DNA from: Ilumatobacteraceae bacterium
GTDB taxonomy: Bacteria > Actinomycetota > Acidimicrobiia > Acidimicrobiales > Ilumatobacteraceae
Reading direction: 5' to 3'
Assembly: GCA_025358075.1 (NCBI GenBank)
Contig: JANYKU010000026.1
Coordinates: 1 to 33,691 of the forward strand
Length of the DNA stretch: 33,691 bases
A program made the position numbers and the translations under genes. Of this stretch, positions 22,725 through 30,954 are shown one piece after another (positions within the stretch are counted from its first letter, which is position 1; every line of letters begins with the position of its first letter). The notes beneath the pieces were generated by a model. The model did not search any database, had not been told where the DNA came from, and was given only the letters and a program-made list of their open reading frames with translations.

Positions 22725-24395
22725 ATGACCTCGTTGCCGCAGGACGTACAGGCCACGTTCTGTGCAACCCTGGTCGACGAGTGGGTGCGTCAGGGGTTGC
22801 GGCACGCAGTCGTTGCGCCCGGTTCGCGGAGCACGCCCATGGCCTTGGCGCTGGCGCAGCGAACCGACATCATCGTTCACGTCTTCCTCGACGAGCGGTC
22901 CGCATCGTTTGCCGCACTCGGGATCGGATGCGCGTCGGGCGTACCCGCGGTGCTGTTGTGCACGAGCGGAACGGCCGCAACCCACTTTCATGGTGCAGTC
23001 GTCGAAGCCCATCAATCGGGTGTTCCGCTCTTGGTGGTCACAGCCGACCGCCCTCCGGAGCTGCACGGCGTCGGCGCACCGCAGACCATCGAACAGGCCA
23101 ACCTGTATGGCGGCGCCGTTCGTTGGTTCCACGATCCCGGCGTGGCCGACGACGACGACCGCGCGTCGTGGAGATCGGTTGCCTCGACGGCGTGGGACCG
23201 AGCACGTGGCACGTCTGCCGGGCCGGTGCACCTCAATCTTGCGTTCCGGGAGCCGCTGGTGGGCGTGACTGGCGCGCTGCCCGAGATTCAGTCCCGGGTG
23301 CCGCTCGATTTGCCTTCGTTCGACCTCGACGGGCTGGTCGGTCTACTCGACACGGCCAGCGGGATCATCGTGGCCGGCAACGGCGTCGATCGCCCCGATG
23401 CTGTGCAGGCGCTCGCCGACGCAACCGGGTGGCCGGTGCTCGCCGACCCGCTCTCGGGCTGCCAGACACTGGATGCGGCGGTCGTGCGCTTCGATGCGAT
23501 CTTGCGCCATCCGGCGTTTGCAGTCGGTCATCGCCCGGCGGCGGTTCTGCAGCTCGGCATGCCACCGGCATCGAAGGTGCTCTCGCTCTGGCTGGCGGAT
23601 TCAGGCGCCAAGCAGGTGGCGGTGTCACCCGTTGGGTTGATCTCCGATCCGAACCTCGTGGGCGCGCGGCAAGTGCACGCGCCGATCAGTGAGTTGTGCG
23701 TGCAGCTCGCGGCAAGGGCGCCTGCTGGGCGTTCGAAGGACTGGCACGACGCTTGGGTCGCCGCAGACCGGGTAGCCAGGTCTGCTCTCGATGTGGTGCT
23801 CGATGCCGAGAAATGCCTGTCGGAACCTGGCACGGCGCGCGCGGCCACGGCAAGCGTGCCGACGGGTGGTCACCTCGTTGTCGCCTCGTCGATGCCCGTG
23901 CGCGATGTCGAGTGGTTCGGCGCGCCGCGCGGCGACATCACCGTCCATTCCAATCGTGGTGCCAATGGAATCGATGGTGTGATCGCGACCGCGATCGGCG
24001 TCGCGATCGGCAGTGGGGCTCCGACGGCGGTGTTGCTCGGTGACGTTGCGTTCTGCCACGACTTGTCGTCACTGGCTGCGCTGCAATCGCGTGGTCTCGA
24101 CCTGACCATCGTCGTCACCGACAACGACGGGGGAGCGATCTTCTCGTTCCTTCCTCAGGCATCGGCCCTTCCCGCCGACCAATTCGAGAAGTTGTTCGGA
24201 ACGCCCCACGGCACCGACATCGTCGAAGTCGCCCGAGCCCTCGGGCTGCGCGCCTACACGGCGAAGTCTGCACGGGACCTTGCCGCGGCCTTCGACGAGC
24301 ATGACATCAGCGTCGTGCGCGTGGCCTCGTCGCGCCGCGAGAACGTCGATGTGCACGCGGCGCTCAACGGCGCGGTCGTCGCCGCGCTGAGCTGA
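22725..24395 (+). CDS. menD: SEPHCHC synthase MenD
   Basis: 556 residues, normal length. MenD joins 2-oxoglutarate to isochorismate using thiamine diphosphate. The N-terminal part has RHAVVAPGSRSTPMALAL (about 25-42) and HVFLDERSASFAALGIG (about 50-66, with the conserved Glu for the cofactor). The C-terminal part has LLGDVAFCHDLSSLAAL and VVTDNDGGAIFSFLPQ, the ThDP/Mg2+ site. The ATG at 22725 is chosen because it lies 7 nt after TATCGT, while a GTG nine bases upstream lies inside the -10. It is divergent from dsbA-menH and convergent with menF, whose stop is 3 bp away. Confidence 0.93.
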   Translation: MTSLPQDVQATFCATLVDEWVRQGLRHAVVAPGSRSTPMALALAQRTDIIVHVFLDERSASFAALGIGCASGVPAVLLCTSGTAATHFHGAVVEAHQSGVPLLVVTADRPPELHGVGAPQTIEQANLYGGAVRWFHDPGVADDDDRASWRSVASTAWDRARGTSAGPVHLNLAFREPLVGVTGALPEIQSRVPLDLPSFDLDGLVGLLDTASGIIVAGNGVDRPDAVQALADATGWPVLADPLSGCQTLDAAVVRFDAILRHPAFAVGHRPAAVLQLGMPPASKVLSLWLADSGAKQVAVSPVGLISDPNLVGARQVHAPISELCVQLAARAPAGRSKDWHDAWVAADRVARSALDVVLDAEKCLSEPGTARAATASVPTGGHLVVASSMPVRDVEWFGAPRGDITVHSNRGANGIDGVIATAIGVAIGSGAPTAVLLGDVAFCHDLSSLAALQSRGLDLTIVVTDNDGGAIFSFLPQASALPADQFEKLFGTPHGTDIVEVARALGLRAYTAKSARDLAAAFDEHDISVVRVASSRRENVDVHAALNGAVVAALS

Positions 24396-24398
24396 GCG

Positions 24399-25574
24399 CT
24401 ACGGCCGCACGATGGCCGACAGCATGGCCTGGAACTTTGCCTGGGTCTCGGCGAGCTCGGCCAGCGGTTCGCTGTCGGCCACGATGCCGCCACCGGCCAC
24501 CAACCGCGCGCATCGGCGATCAGCGGAGAACTCGGCGCATCGAAGCGCGACTGCCCACGTGCCATCGCCCGCGGAGTCGACCCACCCGACGGACCCTGCG
24601 TAGCGACCGCGCTCGAAGCCCTCGACCTCGTCGATCAACGCCAACGCCGCATCCCTAGGGAAGCCGCCGACCGCCGGGGTCGGAGCGAGGGCGCGAACCA
24701 ACTCGAGCACGTTCGGTCGCGGATCGGAGAGGTGGCCTTCCATTCGAGTTCCGAGATGCTGCACGTTGGCGACCGCCACGATCGAGGGCTCGGGCTCCCA
24801 GTCGAGGTAGCTGCACCACGGCAACAGCGTGTCGTGGATCGTGTCGATCACGATCCGGTGCTCTGTCTGGTTCTTGGCGCTGGCCAACAACTCCGCCGCA
24901 GAGCGTTGATCGGTGTCGGGGTCACCCGTTCGCGGTGTGGTGCCGGCGAACGGTTGGGCCCGCACGGTGTTGCCTTTCACGGAGACGAGCAACTCGGGCA
25001 TCGCCCCGACGAACCCATCGATCGAGTATCGAAAGCTCGACCCGAACGACGCCCGGAGTCGCAGCAGCACTGCGTGGATGTCGATGGGCTCGTCACTGCT
25101 GACGCGGATCTCGCGAGCGATGACCGCCTTCGACAACCGGCCGTCGCGCACCGCATCTCGTGCGGCCGAGACCGCGGCCAGGTAGTGATCGATCCGTGTC
25201 AACGGCTCGGTCGTGAAGCTCTGGGCACGGGGCTGTGGCCTCGCCGGCGTGTCGAGGTCGGGTGCGGCGTCGTCGATGGTGGTCACCCATCGGCGGCCAT
25301 CGGCGGCCTTGACCACGGCCATGGCCGGCACGATCAGCTCGCATGGCGAACCTGGTTTGAACGGCACCACGCCGAGGGCCACTGGTCGTGCTCCGTCGGC
25401 TTGGTCATCGTGTTCGATCGCCGCGAGAAATTCTGGCACGTCGTCGATCGAGACTCGAGCAGCAACGCCTCGCCCGGCGATACCCACTCCGTCGCGTACG
25501 AACAAGTAGCCATCGCCGCGAGCGATGTCGTTGAGGTCGACGTCGCGATCGAGCGGTCGACTGAGGGCCCGCAC
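24399..25574 (-). CDS. menF: Isochorismate synthase MenF
   Basis: 391 residues. It converts chorismate to isochorismate, the first step of the pathway. Family marks are GVVPF (about 68), LSKAVIAREI (about 155, the catalytic Lys), SFRYSIDG-FVGAMPELLVSV, QPFAGTTPRTGDPDTD, KNQTEHRIVID and TPAVGGFPRDAALALIDEVEGFERGRYAGSVGW near the C-terminus, which ligate Mg2+. GTG 25574 is chosen: AGGAG lies 9 nt upstream and the start is 5 nt after the ubiE stop. Open frame continues upstream over ubiE but is not protein-like. Isochorismate can also feed siderophores, but the men neighbours argue for menaquinone. Confidence 0.9.
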   Translation of the reverse strand: MRALSRPLDRDVDLNDIARGDGYLFVRDGVGIAGRGVAARVSIDDVPEFLAAIEHDDQADGARPVALGVVPFKPGSPCELIVPAMAVVKAADGRRWVTTIDDAAPDLDTPARPQPRAQSFTTEPLTRIDHYLAAVSAARDAVRDGRLSKAVIAREIRVSSDEPIDIHAVLLRLRASFGSSFRYSIDGFVGAMPELLVSVKGNTVRAQPFAGTTPRTGDPDTDQRSAAELLASAKNQTEHRIVIDTIHDTLLPWCSYLDWEPEPSIVAVANVQHLGTRMEGHLSDPRPNVLELVRALAPTPAVGGFPRDAALALIDEVEGFERGRYAGSVGWVDSAGDGTWAVALRCAEFSADRRCARLVAGGGIVADSEPLAELAETQAKFQAMLSAIVRP

Positions 25575-25579
25575 GAAGG

Positions 25580-26284
25580 TCAGCTCCTGGTGCCCAGTAG
25601 CAATTGGGTGATGCCACCAGAGAGCTGGTGGTGCTGGGCATCGGCGAACCCGGCAGCACGCAGATCCTGGAGCATCTTTGCGGGCGGCGGCAGGTAGGCG
25701 ATGCTCTTCGGCAGGTAGCGATAGGCGGCACCGTCGCTGAGCAAGCCGCCGATCTTCGGCACGACCTTGCCGAAGTAGATGTTGTTGCCCCATCGAATGA
25801 TCTTGCTGCGCGGCACGCCGACGTCGAGCAGGGCGATCCTGCCTCCGGGGCGCACGACCCTGCCGAGCTCCTCGAAGAACCGTGGCAACTCGACCAAGTT
25901 GCGCAAGGCAAACCCGCACGTCGCACCATCGACGGCGTGGTCGGGGAGTGGCAGGCGCAAGATGTCGGTTTGCACTCGCGGTGCCCCACTGCGATCGGCG
26001 GCGAGCATTCCGAAGCTGATGTCGAACGACAGTGGCCGCTGGCCGGCGCGGGCCAGGTCGGTGCACAGGTCGCCCGTGCCGCTGGCCAGATCGATCACGG
26101 TGCTGTCCGCCGGCAGTGCCAGCAGCTTCACGGCCTTGCGTCGCCAGCGCACATCGAGGCGGAACGTCATGATCCGGTTGACGAGGTCGTAGCGCGGCGC
26201 GATTGCGTCGAACATCTGCCGGACCGCCGTGACCTTGTCGTCGCCCTGCGGCAGGGCCTCGCTGTCCCACGCTCGTTTGCTCAC
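25580..26284 (-). CDS. menG: Demethylmenaquinone methyltransferase MenG/UbiE
   Basis: 234 residues. It is a class I SAM methyltransferase that makes menaquinone from demethylmenaquinone. Motifs are VRQMFDAIAPRYDLVNRIMTF (about 20-41, the UbiE signature), VIDLASGTGDLCTDLA (motif I) and AVDGATCGFALRNLVELPRFFEELGRVVRPGGRIALLDVG. The C-terminal part (RYLPKSIAYLPPPAKMLQDLRAAGF) is also typical. GTG 26284 follows TAGCCT by 7 nt. menF starts 5 nt after its stop, so the last and first pathway enzymes share one transcript. Confidence 0.93.
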   Translation of the reverse strand: MSKRAWDSEALPQGDDKVTAVRQMFDAIAPRYDLVNRIMTFRLDVRWRRKAVKLLALPADSTVIDLASGTGDLCTDLARAGQRPLSFDISFGMLAADRSGAPRVQTDILRLPLPDHAVDGATCGFALRNLVELPRFFEELGRVVRPGGRIALLDVGVPRSKIIRWGNNIYFGKVVPKIGGLLSDGAAYRYLPKSIAYLPPPAKMLQDLRAAGFADAQHHQLSGGITQLLLGTRS

Positions 26285-26291
26285 CCGGAGG

Positions 26292-26319
26292 AGGCTATTC
26301 GTGTTGCCGGTCGTGTCAA
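26292..26319 (-). promoter_or_regulatory. ubiE-menF promoter, TTGACA-N16-TAGCCT
   Basis: On the minus strand, TTGACA (26319 to 26314) lies 16 nt before TAGCCT (26297 to 26292), which ends 7 nt before GTG 26284. This is the clearest promoter in the window: consensus -35, TAnnnT -10 and a leaderless start. Confidence 0.65.
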
Positions 26320-26342
26320 CCGGTCAGCGTGCTGCGGCAAGT

Positions 26343-26360
26343 ATGGGGATGTGGTGGTGA
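26343..26360 (+). CDS. Possible five-codon ORF ahead of the sigma factor
   Basis: ATG GGG ATG TGG TGG TGA (MGMWW). Its stop overlaps the chosen sigma GTG as GTGA (26357-26360). The GGGGA at 26345-26349 serves as a ribosome site for that GTG, and no -10 is visible near the ATG, so this may be chance. Confidence 0.2.
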   Translation: MGMWW

Positions 26361-26887
26361 TTCACGCCGACGGAGGCGATGAGCCGGGATTGATCGACGT
26401 CAACTTCGACGACTTCTACTCCCGCGGCTACCGGCGATGTGCGGCACTTGCGTATGCGCTCACCGGGTCGGCTTCTGATGGCGACGACCTCGTGCAAGAG
26501 GCGTTTGCCACCGCGTACCGCCGCTGGTCGGAGATCGCCGGCTACGACGAGCCTCTGGCATGGGTGCGCAAGGTCATGGTCAACAACGCCATGTCGAGAG
26601 GACGTCGGCTGCGGCGTGAGGTTCGCGCGTTGGTCAGGCTCCGCAGTCGCCCGCCCGCCGCGGCGCCCGCGATCGATGCGGCCGATCGCGCACTGTGGCG
26701 GCTGGTCGGCGAGCTCCCCAAACAACAGGCTGCCGCGATCGCCCTGCACTACATCGACGACCTCACCGTGGAGTCGATCGCCAGCTTGTTGGGCTGTTCG
26801 GCCGGCACCGTGAAGACCCACCTTTCGAGGGGTCGCCATGCCCTCGCGACACGGCTGGCGACCGAAAAGGAATGCTCCGATGACTGA
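26357..26887 (+). CDS. ECF sigma factor, SigE-like group
   Basis: 176 residues. Region 2 (FDDFYSRGYRRCAALAYALTG then GDDLVQEAFATAYRRW, with the DDLVQEAF motif) binds core polymerase and the -10. Region 4 (LPKQQAAAIALHYIDDLTVESIASLLGCSAGTVKTHLSRGRHAL) is the -35-binding helix-turn-helix. There is no extra domain. Three in-frame GTG codons (26351, 26354, 26357) are possible; 26357 has the best ribosome-site spacing (GGGGA, 7 nt). The stop overlaps the next gene's ATG by 8 nt, the usual sigma/anti-sigma coupling. It is divergent from ubiE with about 70 bp between. Confidence 0.88.
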   Translation: MIHADGGDEPGLIDVNFDDFYSRGYRRCAALAYALTGSASDGDDLVQEAFATAYRRWSEIAGYDEPLAWVRKVMVNNAMSRGRRLRREVRALVRLRSRPPAAAPAIDAADRALWRLVGELPKQQAAAIALHYIDDLTVESIASLLGCSAGTVKTHLSRGRHALATRLATEKECSDD

Positions 26888-28403
26888 TCTCGACGAACGC
26901 GAAGAATCCTTTGATGCGACGCTGCGTGCGGCCGGACTGCGGCTGCGCGACGACCTTGCTCGCTCTGCCGTGCCGATGTTTCGCGCTCCTCGGCTTACAC
27001 ATCGCCGTCGGTGGGTCATCGTCGTGGCAGTGGCGATCGTGGTCATCGTCGGCCTGGTGGCGATCGGCACGAACCGCAACGATCGAAGCCTCGGCAACGA
27101 CCCCTCGAGCTTGCGTTGGCTCGTTGAGGACCTGCCGGCAGGTTGGAAGGCGACCAGCGTGTTCGATCCGGGCGCATCCGAGATCAATCAACATCCTAGT
27201 TTGATCAATCTGTACGCCACCCGAGATCCGTCGAAGGGTCCGATCCTCTTCGTGCAGGGCTCGATGGGGATCAAGGATCAGGGCGTCGAGCCGGGGCAGA
27301 CAAAGAGTCAGACGGACTATCAAGAGACGACGATCGGAGCGCGGCGGGCGGTGTTTGCCGACGAGTTGGCTGACCGGGTGCTCTACATCGACGTCGAAGG
27401 CCACTGGGTGTTGTTGAAGGCCCAACACATCACCGACGCCCAGTTGAGCGATCTCGGGCGATCCGTTGTGCTGAAAGACGACGGAAGTGCCGAGATCCCG
27501 GCAGCGGCGCTTGTCGATGGGCTCCAACTCGTGGCTCCCGCTTCGGCTTCCATTGACTCCATGATCCTCCCTCGCACGGGTACCACGGTCGCCACGTCCA
27601 TCTACGACGGTGGAACCGACGGCCACATGACGCTCGCGGTCGGTCGTCCGCACCCAGCAGCGCTGGCCTTTGCCGAGCTGAGCTACACGCTCGAGCCCGT
27701 CAAGATCGGCAACGCGTCGGGCTTTGTCGGGTCGTATCAGATGGACTCGACTCCTCCGTTGACTCTGCGGATGGCGTATTGGGAGCGCGAGGGACTGGCG
27801 TTCATCCTCACCGGACGGGGTGTTTCACAGGCCGATGTGCTCACTGCCGCCGAGTCAGTTGCGCCCGCCGCAACGTCGGCATGGGCTGCCCTGCTCCAAT
27901 CGGCGCGACCTGCCGCCCCCGCCGGGACGACGCCTGCAGTCGAGGGGGGAGCAACCACCGATGTGCCGTTCACCGGCGAGCCGCATGACGTCGCGGTCGA
28001 TGTGGCGGTGTCCGACGTCTCCGCGAACGAGCAGCGGTGGTCGGGAAAGCTCCCCACCGGTGAGTCCTGGAGCGTGCAGGTGGTCCGACTGTACGACTCG
28101 ATCAGCCTGTCGACTCAGCTCAATGGGGCGAACCAAGCGTTCATGAGTGGTCCAACGGCTCGTGCCCCCGGCGAGGAGATCGCTTGCTGTGGTCCTGTCA
28201 ACGTCATCACTGCCAACCCGAAGGCCTCTGCACTACGCGTGCTGCGTCACAACGGCGATCGCTACACGATCCCGTTGCACGATCTGCCAGGCACCGCCGG
28301 ACTGCGCATCGCCCTCATCGCCCTGCCCGACAGCGGGCCACAGCGGGCCGAGCTGATCGACGCCGACGGCAACGTGCTCGAAACGATGCCCGGCGGAGGG
28401 TGA
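26880..28403 (+). CDS. Putative membrane anti-sigma factor with large outer domain
   Basis: 507 residues from ATG 26880. A charged cytoplasmic N-terminus (1-44) precedes one membrane helix (about 45-63) and an outer part of about 440 residues. The N-terminus has no HxxxCxxC zinc motif, so it is not a ZAS anti-sigma. It resembles the proteins of unknown fold that follow SigE-like ECF genes in actinobacteria. The outer part has two likely domains, about 70-330 and 370-507, the second with a CC pair (GEEIACCGPVN). The 8-nt overlap with the sigma gene supports the role. It would hold the sigma factor at the membrane until an outside signal is sensed; the signal is unknown. An ATG 14 codons upstream is possible but less likely. 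Confidence 0.65.
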   Translation: MTDLDEREESFDATLRAAGLRLRDDLARSAVPMFRAPRLTHRRRWVIVVAVAIVVIVGLVAIGTNRNDRSLGNDPSSLRWLVEDLPAGWKATSVFDPGASEINQHPSLINLYATRDPSKGPILFVQGSMGIKDQGVEPGQTKSQTDYQETTIGARRAVFADELADRVLYIDVEGHWVLLKAQHITDAQLSDLGRSVVLKDDGSAEIPAAALVDGLQLVAPASASIDSMILPRTGTTVATSIYDGGTDGHMTLAVGRPHPAALAFAELSYTLEPVKIGNASGFVGSYQMDSTPPLTLRMAYWEREGLAFILTGRGVSQADVLTAAESVAPAATSAWAALLQSARPAAPAGTTPAVEGGATTDVPFTGEPHDVAVDVAVSDVSANEQRWSGKLPTGESWSVQVVRLYDSISLSTQLNGANQAFMSGPTARAPGEEIACCGPVNVITANPKASALRVLRHNGDRYTIPLHDLPGTAGLRIALIALPDSGPQRAELIDADGNVLETMPGGG

Positions 28404-28449
28404 GCAAGTCACCGATCTTCTGGCGGCGCCGATGATTTCGTGACTTGCT
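28403..28449. terminator. 10-bp hairpin over the two convergent stop codons
   Basis: AGCAAGTCAC (28403-28412) pairs perfectly with GTGACTTGCT (28440-28449). The stem includes the end of the anti-sigma stop and the stop of the minus-strand acyl-CoA synthetase. No T-tract follows. It may end transcription from both directions. Confidence 0.4.
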
Positions 28450-30073
28450 GACCAACCCCTGAGGAATCGGCGGCGATCTTCTTGGCCCAGCGGTAGTCGG
28501 CCTTGCCTGATGGCGATCGAACGACCTCGGTGACGAACACGAAGGCCTTCGGCAGCTTGTAGCGGGCGATGTGATGCTCGGCCTCGGCCAGCAGTGAGGC
28601 TTCGTCCTCGGGGCTTCCGCTGCGCATGCGCACGACCGCGACCACCTCGTTGCCCCACCGTTCGCTCGGCCGGCCGGCGACGACACAGTCGTAGACCCCG
28701 GGGTGCGCCTTGAGCGCCGATTCGACCTCCTCGGCGAAGATCTTCTCGCCTCCCGAGTTGATCGTCACCGCGTCGCGGCCGTGCAACTCGACCATGCCGT
28801 CGCCGCGCAACTTGGCCCGATCACCCGGTACGGCGTAACGCATGCCGCCGATCATCGGATAGGTGCGCTCCGTCTTGGCCGCATCGCCGAGATACCCGAG
28901 CGCCAAGCGGCCGCTCTTGGCCAACCATCCGAGCTCGTCCTCGCCCGCCGCCAACTCGCGATCGAGGTCGGCCGAGAGGACGTGGTTGCCCGGACTGATG
29001 GCGAACGATCCGGTCGACGCCCGATTGGCTGCCGAGACATGGGCCAACTGGCCGCCGGCCTCCGACGATCCCAGCCCGTCGACGATGATCAGCGAAGGAA
29101 GGTGCTCGAGGAACTTCTCCTTCAGGCCGACGCTGAGCGCGGCGCCACCCGAAAGCAGCACGGTGAGCGACTGGAGGTCATAGGTCGACGACTCCAACTC
29201 GTCGAGCAGCGGTCTGGCGAAGGCATCGCCGACGATGAGCAAGAAGTTGAGTCGTTCACGTTCGACGAGGCTCCAGATGTCTGCAGGGTCGAGCCGGTCG
29301 GGGATCGATTGCACGAACACCGTGCCGCCGAGGTTCCACGTGCGAAAGGTCATCCAGTGCCCGGCGCCGTGCATGAATGGCGCGGCGAGTAACGCCTTCA
29401 GCCCGCCATTCGCCGTGGCCACGACACCTTCGAGTGTCTCCGCATCGGAGCCACCGAAGCACTCGACGTTGGCGTCGCTGTTTCGCCACAGAACGCCCTT
29501 CGGCATTCCGGTCGTGCCGCCGGTGTAGAGGATGTAGAGATCGTCGGGGCTCCACTCGACGGCGGGCCGCTCGGGTGAGGCCGATGCCAGCGCGTCCTCA
29601 TACCAGACCGCGCCGGGCAGCAGTTCGTGGCCCGACTCGTCGGGAACCTGCAGGATCACCCGCAGGTTCGGCAGTGACGGCAGAACTTCTGCCAGCGTCG
29701 GCGCGAACTGGCTGTGAACGACCACGGCGGCCGCGTTTGAGTCGTGCAGCAGGTACCGCAACTCCTCGGCGACGTACCGGTAGTTGACGTTGAACGGCGC
29801 GACTCGTGCCTTGAATGCGCCGAGCATCGACTCCAGGTATTCGTTGCCGTTGTGCAGGTAGACGGCGAGATGATCCTGACCGCTCTCGTGGCCGGCCAGT
29901 TGCGACCGTTCGACGTGCACACCGAGGTCGTGCTGGATCAGATGATTCGCGAGGCGGCGCGTCCGTTCGGTGACCTGCGCCCACGTCAGTCGGCGGTCAC
30001 GGAACACGAGACACTCGGCGTCTGGCCGTGTCGCGCCAATCGCCTCATGAACTTCGGCCACCGAGAACTCCAT
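28409..30073 (-). CDS. Acyl-CoA synthetase (FadD type)
   Basis: 554 residues. It is an adenylate-forming ligase: P-loop YTGGTTGMPKG (183-193), VDGLGSSEAGG as the A5-like motif, GYLGDAAKTERTYPMIGG, then RGDGMVELHGRDAVTINSGGEKIFAEEVE and the C-terminal catalytic Lys of RSPSGKADYRW. It activates a fatty or other carboxylic acid to its CoA thioester. The chain type cannot be read. It resembles the FadD proteins actinobacteria use for fatty acid or sterol side-chain breakdown. The ATG at 30073 follows TAGGTT by 6 nt and has no Shine-Dalgarno sequence. An SDR lies 65 bp upstream on the same strand. Confidence 0.88.
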   Translation of the reverse strand: MEFSVAEVHEAIGATRPDAECLVFRDRRLTWAQVTERTRRLANHLIQHDLGVHVERSQLAGHESGQDHLAVYLHNGNEYLESMLGAFKARVAPFNVNYRYVAEELRYLLHDSNAAAVVVHSQFAPTLAEVLPSLPNLRVILQVPDESGHELLPGAVWYEDALASASPERPAVEWSPDDLYILYTGGTTGMPKGVLWRNSDANVECFGGSDAETLEGVVATANGGLKALLAAPFMHGAGHWMTFRTWNLGGTVFVQSIPDRLDPADIWSLVERERLNFLLIVGDAFARPLLDELESSTYDLQSLTVLLSGGAALSVGLKEKFLEHLPSLIIVDGLGSSEAGGQLAHVSAANRASTGSFAISPGNHVLSADLDRELAAGEDELGWLAKSGRLALGYLGDAAKTERTYPMIGGMRYAVPGDRAKLRGDGMVELHGRDAVTINSGGEKIFAEEVESALKAHPGVYDCVVAGRPSERWGNEVVAVVRMRSGSPEDEASLLAEAEHHIARYKLPKAFVFVTEVVRSPSGKADYRWAKKIAADSSGVGQQVTKSSAPPEDR

Positions 30074-30079
30074 CAGCGC

Positions 30080-30085
30080 AACCTA
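30080..30085 (-). promoter_or_regulatory. -10 element TAGGTT of the leaderless FadD gene
   Basis: TAGGTT on the minus strand ends 6 nt before the ATG at 30073. A -35-like GTGACG lies 16 nt farther upstream (30107 to 30102), matching TTGACA at four of six positions. Confidence 0.45.
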
Positions 30086-30138
30086 GAGAAGATGTGACCA
30101 GCGTCACTAGTCGGACCGGAGGTGATGCCCAACTTTCG

Positions 30139-30951
30139 TCAGCGCATGCGAACCACGTTGCCAGTGACCATGCGGGCGTCATCGGTACACAGCCAAGCAA
30201 TCACTGCAGCAACGTCAGAAGGATTGGCGACGTGGATGTGGTCGGAGCTGGTGGCGGCGAACTCGCGAACTGCGTCGTTGACCCAACCGGAGTCGGTGAT
30301 CGGCGGATAGACGATGTTCGCCGTGACCCCCCGACGGCCGAGCTCGGCGGCGGCCGACATCGTGTAGTTCTCCAGCGCCTGCTTTGCCGCGCCATACGTG
30401 ACCTCCGACGAAAAGCCATCGGAGCCGCCGGATGTCAGTCCGATGATGCGACCCCATCCACAACCTCGCGCCAGATAGCGACGTGCAAACTCAGCGATCA
30501 TCAGTGCGCCGGCCCGGGCGTCGACGCCGAACGTGCGGTCGAACAACGCCGCGGTCACCTCGGTGGTTGTGCGCCCGGCCGGGTCGAGCCCGCCGGCCAG
30601 GAACGAGTCGCCTTCGGTCCATCCTGTGGCGTTGTTGACCAGGATGTCGACCGGTCCCAACTCCGCCTCGGCTCGATCGAACAACATTGCCGGCGTGGCG
30701 GCGTCGAGCAGGTCGGCCTCGATCGCGATTGCCCTTCCGCCGGCAGCCACGATGCGCCCGACGACCTCGTCGCCCGATCGCATACGGTTCTGCTGATACC
30801 GCTCCGGTGTGGCCGCGTCGGAAGTGACACGGCCTCGCAGGTAGGCGACCAGCACGGCAATCCCGTCAGCTGCGAATCGCTCCGCGGTGGCAGCGCCGAT
30901 GCCATGGTTTGCGCCGGTGACAATGGCGACGTGTGGCACGCGCTCGTTCAT
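30139..30951 (-). CDS. Short-chain dehydrogenase/reductase
   Basis: 270 residues. The cofactor motif is TGANHGIG (12-19), NNAT follows LGPVDILV, and the active site is the Ser of LTSGG with Tyr and Lys in TYGAAK. After YPPITDSGW the end is NPSDVAAVIAWLCTDDARMVTGNVVRMR, which lacks the usual final Gly-Gly region. The loop near 35-60 is longer than in most SDRs. Substrate unknown; the FadD and MaoC neighbours suggest a beta-hydroxyacyl or similar lipid intermediate. The ATG at 30951 directly follows GGAG with no spacing, and the stop of a 26-codon ORF is 3 nt upstream, so reinitiation may set the start. GTG 30939 is an alternative. Confidence 0.83.
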   Translation of the reverse strand: MNERVPHVAIVTGANHGIGAATAERFAADGIAVLVAYLRGRVTSDAATPERYQQNRMRSGDEVVGRIVAAGGRAIAIEADLLDAATPAMLFDRAEAELGPVDILVNNATGWTEGDSFLAGGLDPAGRTTTEVTAALFDRTFGVDARAGALMIAEFARRYLARGCGWGRIIGLTSGGSDGFSSEVTYGAAKQALENYTMSAAAELGRRGVTANIVYPPITDSGWVNDAVREFAATSSDHIHVANPSDVAAVIAWLCTDDARMVTGNVVRMR

Positions 30952-30954
30952 CTC

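Noticed and set aside
24384..24399. GCGCT/AGCGC hairpin between menD and menF as a terminator
   Set aside because: Only five pairs with a six-base loop inside coding ends. Too weak to list as a feature.
24399..26270. A single 623-codon frame covering menF and running back over ubiE
   Set aside because: Only the part after GTG 25574 is protein-like. The rest is Arg/Pro/His-rich and lies antiphase over ubiE, which is clearly real.
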